Source: CAZBJJ01 sp964492245
GTDB lineage: Bacteria > Spirochaetota > Spirochaetia > Treponematales > Breznakiellaceae
DNA: 64,000 nt
Direction of reading: 5' to 3'
NCBI GenBank assembly: GCA_964492245.1
Contig: CAZBJJ010000002.1
Coordinates: forward strand, 35,380-99,379
Under the pieces are notes generated by a model that worked only from the letters and a program-made list of their open reading frames with translations, was not told the DNA's origin and searched no databases. The translations under genes and the position numbers were made by a program. How positions within the stretch are numbered: position 1 is the stretch's first letter; each line of letters starts with the position of its first letter. Positions 57,910-64,000 of the stretch are shown here, in pieces.

Positions 57910-59823
57910 ATGGCAGAGAGAAAAATTATCAGTTCGGCACATGGAAACTTGGCATTGGCCTGGCAGGCGAAGGGGGGGGCACGCACCGGCACAATCGACA
58001 TAATGCATATTCGCGAGCTGGCACTTATGGCCGGCATGGACGGCGAAATTCTCGAACGCTTTTCCTCCTTCGACCAGCTTATTTTACAACCGGGACCCTG
58101 GCAGTCCTGGTCGGCGGGCTGGGAGCTTATGCGCCACGAACACTATCCCAAAAAAGTGCGCCTATTGCCCGTGCTAGACCTATTAAATGGGCGGGCCGGC
58201 GATATTCAGGGGCGTCATACGGTAATTGGCCATTTTATCGCCTTTATTCGCTACGGCGAGCATTTTCTCTGTCTGGCAGCCGAGGGGGCGCGCACCTGCG
58301 AGGGCTTTGGCGATGAACCGCTGCCCCCCCTTAGTTTCCGCTTTGAACGGAAAACCGGAAATATAAGCTTCGAAATTCAGGCCAAGGGCGAAGAATGGCA
58401 AAAAGGCGACCGCCTTGCCATTGTCAATGTCTTTTATGTTCATGGCGTTTTTGCCCTGCGTGACCGCCTGCGCAAAATATATCGCCAAGGTGCAAGCTTC
58501 GATAAACTAGGTTTCCTATTTCCCCAAGAAGCACAAATTGATGGCTTAGAGGCCGAGCCTGTAGATGGCAACGCCAATTATCCACTGCCGCGCAACCGGG
58601 TGCCAGGAGGCTACGAATCTTGGTACAATCATTACACCAATATCGACGAAAAAATCCTCTTGGCCGATTTACAGGCCCTAATGCACAGCGAAAACTTTTT
58701 AAAACTCCGCTACCTCGACCGCAAGGCCCCTTTGGTCTTTCAGATAGACGATGGTTGGGAAAAGGCGGTGGGCCAGTGGGAGGCATGTCCCGATACATTC
58801 CCCAGCGGCATGAAGACCTTAGCCAAAAAAATTGAGGGCCAGGGCCTTATACCCGGCATTTGGTTTGCCCCCTTTTTAGTTACCCGCGCCAGTAATATAT
58901 GGAAGAAAAAGCCCCAGTGGATTTTAAAAGACACAAGGGGCAAACCCCTTGCCTGCGGCTACAACGACCAGTGGGATGGCAAATATTATTGTTTAGACCT
59001 TTCGCAGCCAGAAGTTTTGGACTATATAGATGGCCTAATGGCCATGGCCATAGAGGACTGGGGCTTTCGCTATATAAAACTGGACTTTCTCTACACCGGC
59101 CAACTCGAGGGCGCCTTTGCAAAGGGCGGATCCGCATTCCGCCACTACCGGCGGGCAATCGACCGGCTAACGGCCCGCAAAGTAAGCCCCAACGGGCTGC
59201 CAGTGGCCTATTTGGGCTGTGGTTTACACTTCCAGTCCTCTTATCGGCACTTTCCCCTGTCGCGCATCGGGGCCGACACCCGCGAAAACTGGGACTGGCC
59301 ATTATTGCGTGCAATTGGGCATGCAGCACGGCCCTCGGCCTGGATAAATTTGCGCGACAGCCTCGGGCGCAGTTTTATCGACGGTTCGGTCTTTATTAAC
59401 GATCCCGACGTAGTATTTATGCGGCGGGAAAACTGCTCGTTAAGTGATACCGAAAAAGAGCTTATCTGCCTTGTCAATTATCTCTGTGCTTCGCAGATAA
59501 TGTTTTCCGACAATCCAGCAAACTTTGGCCCCGAAGCCGATTTTACCATGCACATCTTGGCCCTGTACGACAGCCTCGACGAACTGGATGACGAATATGT
59601 AGCCTTAAAACTGGCTCCAGATATTTGGAAAATCCTTTCGCGCTCCGGACGCCTGGCCGGCGTGGTAAATCTGCGTTCGCGCTCGGCAAATATTTTGCCC
59701 CTGCTTCAGGCCAAGGAGCGGGAGCTCTTCCAAAAAGGCAACTATATAGTAGATAATAGAAAGAACAATTCTGCTTTAAAAGTGGCGGCGAGATCTATAA
59801 GTTTGGTTCTTGCCCCGCAATAA
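57910..59823 (+). CDS. Alpha-galactosidase-like glycoside hydrolase (GH36/GH27 clan)
   Basis: 637 residues, no signal peptide, so cytoplasmic. An N-terminal beta-sandwich (1 to about 240) is followed by the TIM barrel: 'RKAPLVFQIDDGWEKAVGQW', 'GLIPGIWFAPFLVTRAS', nucleophile Asp near 393 in 'FRYIKLDFLYTG', and acid/base Asp near 456 in 'SRIGADTRENWDW'. The 'DDGWE' and 'GIWFAPF' patterns match GH36. It should release alpha-galactose from oligosaccharides such as raffinose or melibiose. Residues about 194-200 (GASFDKL) are encoded by a copy of the genome's 20-bp repeat (58488-58507). Confidence 0.9.
   Translation: MAERKIISSAHGNLALAWQAKGGARTGTIDIMHIRELALMAGMDGEILERFSSFDQLILQPGPWQSWSAGWELMRHEHYPKKVRLLPVLDLLNGRAGDIQGRHTVIGHFIAFIRYGEHFLCLAAEGARTCEGFGDEPLPPLSFRFERKTGNISFEIQAKGEEWQKGDRLAIVNVFYVHGVFALRDRLRKIYRQGASFDKLGFLFPQEAQIDGLEAEPVDGNANYPLPRNRVPGGYESWYNHYTNIDEKILLADLQALMHSENFLKLRYLDRKAPLVFQIDDGWEKAVGQWEACPDTFPSGMKTLAKKIEGQGLIPGIWFAPFLVTRASNIWKKKPQWILKDTRGKPLACGYNDQWDGKYYCLDLSQPEVLDYIDGLMAMAIEDWGFRYIKLDFLYTGQLEGAFAKGGSAFRHYRRAIDRLTARKVSPNGLPVAYLGCGLHFQSSYRHFPLSRIGADTRENWDWPLLRAIGHAARPSAWINLRDSLGRSFIDGSVFINDPDVVFMRRENCSLSDTEKELICLVNYLCASQIMFSDNPANFGPEADFTMHILALYDSLDELDDEYVALKLAPDIWKILSRSGRLAGVVNLRSRSANILPLLQAKERELFQKGNYIVDNRKNNSALKVAARSISLVLAPQ
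58488..58507 (+). repeat. 20-bp repeat family, coding copy E
   Basis: AGGTGCAAGCTTCGATAAAC, 19/20 identical to the arm at 48631-48650, and the next three bases (TAG) match too. It is in frame in the alpha-galactosidase; no inverted partner lies nearby. Confidence 0.85.
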
Positions 59824-59845
59824 AGGGCATCAGCTATAGGGAAGT

Positions 59846-61498
59846 ATGAGTAATACAAAGACAATATGGATAATTGGCCACCGAAACCCCGACACCGACT
59901 CGGTGGTTTCGGCAGCGGCCTACGCACGTTTAAAGGCGGCAATGGGCCTTAAAGGCTACCGCGCTGCTCGGGCGGGTAAAATAAATCCCCAGACAGAATA
60001 CATTTTTCAGCGCTTTGGCGTGGAAATTCCCGAATATCTTGGCGACCTCGTACCCAAGGTGGGTTTTTACTTAGATGGTGAGGTCAGCGTTGTCGCCGAA
60101 CACTGCCCCCTCTGGGAAGCTTTGGAAAAAATGGAAAAGAACAAGCTCAAGGTGCTGCCCATTGTGCGCCCCGATGGCTCGTATCATTCTCTATTGCACT
60201 ATAATGCCTTTGCCCAGAACATTCTAAAAAAAGTAAACCCCCGAAAAAAGACCGTCATCCTCACCTCAATTGACCTTCTGCAGCAGACCCTTCAGGCACA
60301 GCTTGTAGAGGGCTTCGAAACCGATACCATATCTAAGTCGCCCATTGTGGTCGCCGCCAGCACAATGGACTCCTTTAAACAGCATTTAGATGCCGAGATG
60401 CCCACAAACGCCCTCGTCATTGTGGGCGACCGTTACGATATCCAAAAATTCTGCATACAAAAAAAAGTGCGCGCCCTCATTGTTACCAACGGAAACACCT
60501 TAGATCGCGACCTCTTGGACCTCGCCAAAAAAAACAAGGTATCCATTCTGATTAGCCCCTTCGATACCAGCTCCACTTCCTTGCTCATTATCTACTCTAC
60601 CCCCGTTTCGGCAATGGGCGACGAGCTTACCAAGGCGGTATTGATAAATGAGACTGTGCGAAAAGTAAAACCGCTGTTAGCCGAATCTGCCAGCCGCTGT
60701 CTGCCAGTGCTCAATGCCGAGGACCAGGTAGTCGGTGTCCTAAGCGAGGGCGATTTAATAAAAGAGCCAAATATAGAAGTTATTATGGTAGACCACAACG
60801 AACCCACTCAGGCAATTGAGGGAATCGAAAATTACAAAATTCAAGAAGTTATCGACCATCACCGCCTTGGCAATCTTTCCACAAAATATCCCATCACCTT
60901 TATAAACCGGGTCGTCGGCGCCACCAGCACCATCATTACCAACCTCTATCGCGAACAGCGCCTGCCAATAGACCGCAATATTGCCGCCATTCTGCTCTGC
61001 GGCATCCTTGCCGACACCCTCATTCTCCAATCCACCACCACAACCGAGGTCGACCACGAAGCCGCCGACTACCTAGCCTCGATTACAGGCCTGGATGTCG
61101 AACAGCTTGGCGCCGAGCTTAAAGAGGCCGCCAGCTTAATAAGCACCCGCCCAGCCCGAGAGCTGGTGCAGATGGACATGAAAGAATACGAGGAGCGCGG
61201 TGCCCGCTTTAGTGTAAGCCAAATAGAAACCGAAAACCCCGAAGATCTTGTCCTGCGCAAAGACGACATTCTGGCCGAACTCGAGGCAGCTCGCCGCGAA
61301 GGAGGCCGCCTTTTTAGCGCCCTCATGGTCACCGATGTTACCGAGCTCAATTCGCTGCTCTTTGTCGAAGGCGACAGGGCCCTGCTGCGCGCCATTCGCT
61401 TTCCGGAATATGGCGAAAAGGTCTGGCTTTTAGGCGATATTGTTTCGCGCAAAAAACAGCTCATGCCCCTTCTTTCGGAGCTCGTCGAACGCGTATAA
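59846..61498 (+). CDS. ppaC: Manganese-dependent (family II) inorganic pyrophosphatase with CBS-DRTGG insert
   Basis: 550 residues, against about 310 for the plain enzyme. The N-terminal DHH domain has 'WIIGHRNPDTDSVVSAAAYA' (metal ligands). CBS1 spans about 75-130 (CPLWEALEKMEKNKLKVLPIVRPDGSYHSLL), a DRTGG domain about 150-240, then CBS2 (LLAESASRCLPVLNAEDQVVGVLSEGDL). The DHH core resumes with 'VIDHHRLGNLSTKYP', and the DHHA2 domain follows. CBS-PPases are inhibited or activated by adenine nucleotides, so phosphate recycling is linked to energy state. It lies 22 bases after the galactosidase gene and may share its transcript. Confidence 0.96.
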   Translation: MSNTKTIWIIGHRNPDTDSVVSAAAYARLKAAMGLKGYRAARAGKINPQTEYIFQRFGVEIPEYLGDLVPKVGFYLDGEVSVVAEHCPLWEALEKMEKNKLKVLPIVRPDGSYHSLLHYNAFAQNILKKVNPRKKTVILTSIDLLQQTLQAQLVEGFETDTISKSPIVVAASTMDSFKQHLDAEMPTNALVIVGDRYDIQKFCIQKKVRALIVTNGNTLDRDLLDLAKKNKVSILISPFDTSSTSLLIIYSTPVSAMGDELTKAVLINETVRKVKPLLAESASRCLPVLNAEDQVVGVLSEGDLIKEPNIEVIMVDHNEPTQAIEGIENYKIQEVIDHHRLGNLSTKYPITFINRVVGATSTIITNLYREQRLPIDRNIAAILLCGILADTLILQSTTTTEVDHEAADYLASITGLDVEQLGAELKEAASLISTRPARELVQMDMKEYEERGARFSVSQIETENPEDLVLRKDDILAELEAARREGGRLFSALMVTDVTELNSLLFVEGDRALLRAIRFPEYGEKVWLLGDIVSRKKQLMPLLSELVERV

Positions 61499-61510
61499 AC
61501 TAGTTACTTC

Positions 61511-61539
61511 TTGCATAAAATACTTCATGTATTTACGAT
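61511..61539 (+). promoter_or_regulatory. Candidate promoter of the ABC exporter gene (leaderless layout)
   Basis: TTGCAT (61511-61516), 17-base spacer, TACGAT (61534-61539). The ATG at 61546 is six bases after the -10, and AAGGG is too near the start to serve as a normal ribosome-binding site. The boxes are only moderate matches. Confidence 0.4.
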
Positions 61540-61545
61540 AAGGGC

Positions 61546-63267
61546 ATGAAAAATCTACTTCGCATTTTACGTTATGCTCGACCGTATTGGCATCTTATTT
61601 TTGTTACCGGTATTTCCGTCCTTGTCATAACCGCACTCAATTTAGTTACGCCCTGGCTCGTCATGGATCTTGTAACAGTCCTCACAGAAGGAGAAAAAGA
61701 TATCCTCCTTCAGACATCTTTGAATATTACCATTGTTCTTGTCCTCGTATATATGGCCCGTGCAATGTTTACCTATTTTCAGCGCTACCTTAGCCATGTC
61801 GCTGCTTGGAAGCTGGTAGCCGATTTACGCGTTGCTGTCTATGCGCATTTGCAAAAACTGACGCTTCGCTATTATCATGACAAACAGACAGGGCAACTTA
61901 TGTCCCGCGTTGTAAACGATACCGCGACTCTTGAAGTGCTTATTGCCCATGCGGTACCAGACCTTGTTGCAAATATTTTAATATTTTTTGGTATTGCTGT
62001 AATTCTTTTTATCAAAAATCCCATGCTTGCATCTTTTACGCTCATTCCAGTACCCTTCCTCTTTGTTGGTGGTTTTCTATTTACAAAAAAAATTCTTCCC
62101 AATTTTAAGAAGGCACAGTTGACGCTAGCCGAACTCAATGCGGTTGTACAGGATAATATTTCTGGCATAAAAGAAATTCAAGTTTTTAATCAGCAAAAAA
62201 AAGAAAAAGGCCGTGTGCAAGTAAAGTCAGAAAATTATGCACAAGCTATTTTGAAGGCACTTCGTTTAAGTGCTATTTTTCATCCGAGTGTAGAACTTTT
62301 AAGCTCTTTTGGAACAGTCATTGTTGTGGGACTCGGAGGCTATTTTGCTCTGCAGGGAAGAGTGAGCGCATCTGACATTGTTGGTTTTATTATGTACCTT
62401 TCGCTTTTTTATCAGCCCATCACCACGCTTGCCCGTGTTATGGAAGATTTACAACAGGCGAATGCGGGGGCAGAGCGGGTTTTTGAGCTCCTCGATACAG
62501 AGCCCGATATTGTCGATGCAAAAGATGCGAAAAAAATGGAAGGCGCAGAGGGGAATCTTACCTTTGAAAATATTAGCTTTCAGTATCTTGATGAAAAACC
62601 GGTTTTAAAAAACATTTCCTTTAAAGCGGATAAGGGAGAAATGATTGCAATTGTTGGTCCGACAGGCGTAGGAAAAACAACTATTATTTCTTTAATTGCT
62701 CGTTTTTATGAACCAGTTGCCGGGCGTATTTTACTCGACGGTATGGATATTAAGGATTTAAAACTTGCATCTCTTCGCAGGCAAATTAGCATTGTTTTAC
62801 AAGATGTGTTTTTATTTAATGGGACAGTTGGTGAAAACATTGCCTATGGAAACGAAAAAGCACAGATTGATGAAATTATAGCTGCTGCAAAAATCGCACA
62901 AGCCCATGCCTTTATTTCGAGCCTACCTAATGGCTACGATACCTATATTGGGGAGCGTGGAGTAACTCTTTCTGGTGGCCAAAAACAGCGCCTTGCTATA
63001 GCTCGTGCGGTACTTCGAAATACGCCCATCTTAATTCTCGATGAAGCAACTGCAAGTGTGGATGTCGAAACCGAAGAAAATATTCAAAAGGCTATACAAA
63101 ACCTTGCTGGAACACGCACCATCATTGTTATAGCACATAGACTGAGTACCGTAAAAAAGGCAGACTCGATCATTGTTTTAAAAGAAGGCGAAATTGTAGA
63201 AGAAGGAAAACACGAAGCTCTTATGGAAAAAGATGGCCTTTACGCAAGCTTGAATATAAAACATTAG
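61546..63267 (+). CDS. ABC exporter, fused membrane and ATPase domains (MsbA/MdlB type)
   Basis: 573 residues. Residues 1 to about 310 form six membrane helices (opening RILRYARPYWHLIFVTGISVLVITALNLVTPWL), with 'LTLRYYHDKQTGQLMSRVVNDT' of the type I exporter fold. The ATPase has Walker A VGPTGVGKTTII, Q-loop 'VLQDVFLFNGTVGENI', signature LSGGQKQRLAIAR, Walker B 'ILILDEATASVD', and the H-loop 'VIAHRLSTV'. Such half-transporters act as dimers and export lipids, drugs or peptides; the substrate is unknown. Codons are AT-rich compared with the genes to its left, hinting at different ancestry. Confidence 0.94.
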   Translation: MKNLLRILRYARPYWHLIFVTGISVLVITALNLVTPWLVMDLVTVLTEGEKDILLQTSLNITIVLVLVYMARAMFTYFQRYLSHVAAWKLVADLRVAVYAHLQKLTLRYYHDKQTGQLMSRVVNDTATLEVLIAHAVPDLVANILIFFGIAVILFIKNPMLASFTLIPVPFLFVGGFLFTKKILPNFKKAQLTLAELNAVVQDNISGIKEIQVFNQQKKEKGRVQVKSENYAQAILKALRLSAIFHPSVELLSSFGTVIVVGLGGYFALQGRVSASDIVGFIMYLSLFYQPITTLARVMEDLQQANAGAERVFELLDTEPDIVDAKDAKKMEGAEGNLTFENISFQYLDEKPVLKNISFKADKGEMIAIVGPTGVGKTTIISLIARFYEPVAGRILLDGMDIKDLKLASLRRQISIVLQDVFLFNGTVGENIAYGNEKAQIDEIIAAAKIAQAHAFISSLPNGYDTYIGERGVTLSGGQKQRLAIARAVLRNTPILILDEATASVDVETEENIQKAIQNLAGTRTIIVIAHRLSTVKKADSIIVLKEGEIVEEGKHEALMEKDGLYASLNIKH

Positions 63268-63872
63268 ATTTTTTTGGAGACTCAGAACTGATTATTCCGG
63301 TCATAAAGTCCCCCTCCCTGAGTGTGCAAAAATTCAAGTTCTGGGCAGACAATTGGTGTATTTGCGATTATTCAGCTGGATTTTGTAGTTAAAACTCGAA
63401 TTATATGACCTAATTACGCTGAAAACTCAGTTTTAGCCAAAATAATTGCCCAAAAGTTGGAATTTTGCTCGCCGCGCTATGAAATAATCAGAATTTTGCT
63501 CGCCGCGGTATAAAAGTGAGCATTCATCAACGGGAAGAATTGTAGTATCGCCTGTTAAGGGAAGGATTTCTTTAGCTAAACAGACCAAGCTTCCTTGCCC
63601 ACGTTTTTTCCCAGGAATTGCATCGAGTTTGCCAAAGGGCGGGGAATATACATGCATCCTCCTTTTTATGCCGACTATTCTGGAGTTCAACTCCATTAAA
63701 GTCGGTAGCGCGAGGAAAAGCAAGGCTGTTGAGCTTTTAATTTGTCTGGTATTTTACAAGATAGTCTGAAAAATTCGTATTAACCTGTTGTGAATCTACA
63801 ATTAAAATATTAGAAAGCGAAAAAGGGGAAGTAGTATAGAAAATGAGCTTGAAAATATTTACTTAGAAAATC
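63268..63872. other. Gene-poor stretch with repeats
   Basis: About 600 bases without a convincing gene. TTATTCCGGTCATAAA (63292-63307) echoes the motif at 1397-1412. GAATTTTGCTCGCCGCG occurs twice, at 63460-63476 and 63491-63507. A 96-codon minus-strand frame (63433-63723) has no family, no good ribosome-binding site and runs through these repeats. The stretch may be the scar of a lost mobile element. Confidence 0.45.
63460..63507 (+). repeat. 17-bp direct repeat pair
   Basis: GAATTTTGCTCGCCGCG at 63460-63476 and again at 63491-63507, starts 31 bases apart. Repeated motifs of this sort occur at ends of some IS families. Confidence 0.65.
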
Positions 63873-63901
63873 TTGACAAAACCCTATAGCTCGATTACTG
63901 T
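63873..63901 (+). promoter_or_regulatory. Promoter of the gene at the right edge
   Basis: Perfect -35 TTGACA (63873-63878), 17-base spacer, weak -10 TACTGT (63896-63901). Transcription would begin near 63908, at the foot of the first tandem hairpin. Confidence 0.5.
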
Positions 63902-63902
63902 A

Positions 63903-63959
63903 AAAACGCCAAGAGAGTTGGCGATTTTTCTAATAAAACGCCATAAGAGTTGGCGATTT
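63903..63959 (+). promoter_or_regulatory. Tandem 25-bp repeats forming two leader hairpins
   Basis: Two 25-base units (63903-63927 and 63935-63959) differ at two positions. Hairpin 1 is CGCCAA-GAGAG-TTGGCG. Hairpin 2 pairs CGCCA with TGGCG. Each is followed by ATTT. They lie between a consensus -35 promoter and the ATG at 63979, so they form the mRNA leader and could act as attenuator or protein-binding site. Confidence 0.6.
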
Positions 63960-63978
63960 GTTGGCAAAAGGAGTTTTT

Positions 63979-64000
63979 ATGGGAAAATACATCCTTTTGT
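63979..64000 (+). CDS. Start of an unknown gene cut by window edge
   Basis: AAGGAG lies six bases before ATG 63979, and seven codons (MGKYILL) are visible before the window ends. Promoter and leader hairpins point to a real, regulated gene; identity cannot be told. Confidence 0.5.

Noticed and set aside
63433..63723. 96-codon minus-strand frame near the right end
   Set aside because: No recognisable family, no clear ribosome-binding site, and it runs through direct repeats in apparently non-coding DNA. It could be a gene relic, but the evidence is too thin to call.
63903..63959. Two-unit repeat considered as a CRISPR remnant
   Set aside because: Only two 25-bp units with a seven-base spacer, each self-complementary, and no cas genes. 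A leader hairpin pair fits better.

Overview
The window looks like a scaffold from a Gram-negative, host- or gut-associated spirochaete, probably of the Treponema line. This is inferred, not proven. The supporting genes are a UPF0164-type outer-membrane protein, a bacterial XPB helicase with its Helicase_C_3 partner, bactofilin, LysM and TPR envelope proteins, an RRM protein, and family II pyrophosphatase with CBS domains. A run of 100 Ns at 5481-5580, inside hsdS, is a scaffold gap. I see no rRNA, tRNA, CRISPR array or complete insertion sequence.

Left end (1-9160), AT-rich and accessory. Three overlapping minus-strand genes of unknown function (a PH-like protein and two membrane proteins) run off the left edge. 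Next comes an intergenic patch with short repeats, then a higBA toxin-antitoxin pair bracketed by two copies of the same 34-bp terminator hairpin. A type I restriction-modification locus in the order hsdR-hsdS-hsdM follows, then a Na/phosphate symporter.

Core (9289-61498), mostly richer in G+C and ordinary housekeeping. It holds tyrA-like dehydrogenase, bactofilin, TPR, mtaB; a lipoprotein and UPF0164 pair; a DEAD-box RNA helicase; a CoA-disulfide-reductase/rhodanese/TusA/DsrE fusion; tex-rsmG; a TPR protein with an Mrr-like C-terminus; LysM-lytic transglycosylase-uppP-ftsK; a dicarboxylate symporter; CapA; the XPB pair with yoaK; aspS with a split chromate transporter; speD-speE; an RRM protein, radA and htpG; a GH18 hydrolase downstream of the yejABEF peptide/microcin-C importer; a metallo-hydrolase; a DUF2156 protein; pth-sua5; an alpha-galactosidase; and a family II pyrophosphatase.

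Right end (61546-64000), again AT-rich. It has an MsbA/MdlB-type ABC exporter, about 700 bp of repeat-bearing, apparently gene-free DNA, and the first codons of a gene behind a consensus -35 box and two tandem hairpins.

The strongest non-gene signals are the following. (1) A family of 20-bp repeats related to AGGTGCAAGCTTCGGTAWAC occurs six times at five places. Two copies form an exact 100-bp inverted-repeat element read through in frame by the 5' end of the GH18 gene, and another lies in frame in the alpha-galactosidase. (2) Perfect or near-perfect palindromes of 24-36 bp lie inside reading frames of hsdR, tex, uppP and the Helicase_C_3 gene without breaking them, in the manner of Rickettsia palindromic elements. 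(3) A recurring promoter layout puts the -10 box 5-7 nt before an ATG that has no Shine-Dalgarno sequence, which predicts leaderless mRNAs. (4) The higBA cassette sits between duplicated terminators. (5) The assembly breaks in the specificity gene hsdS.
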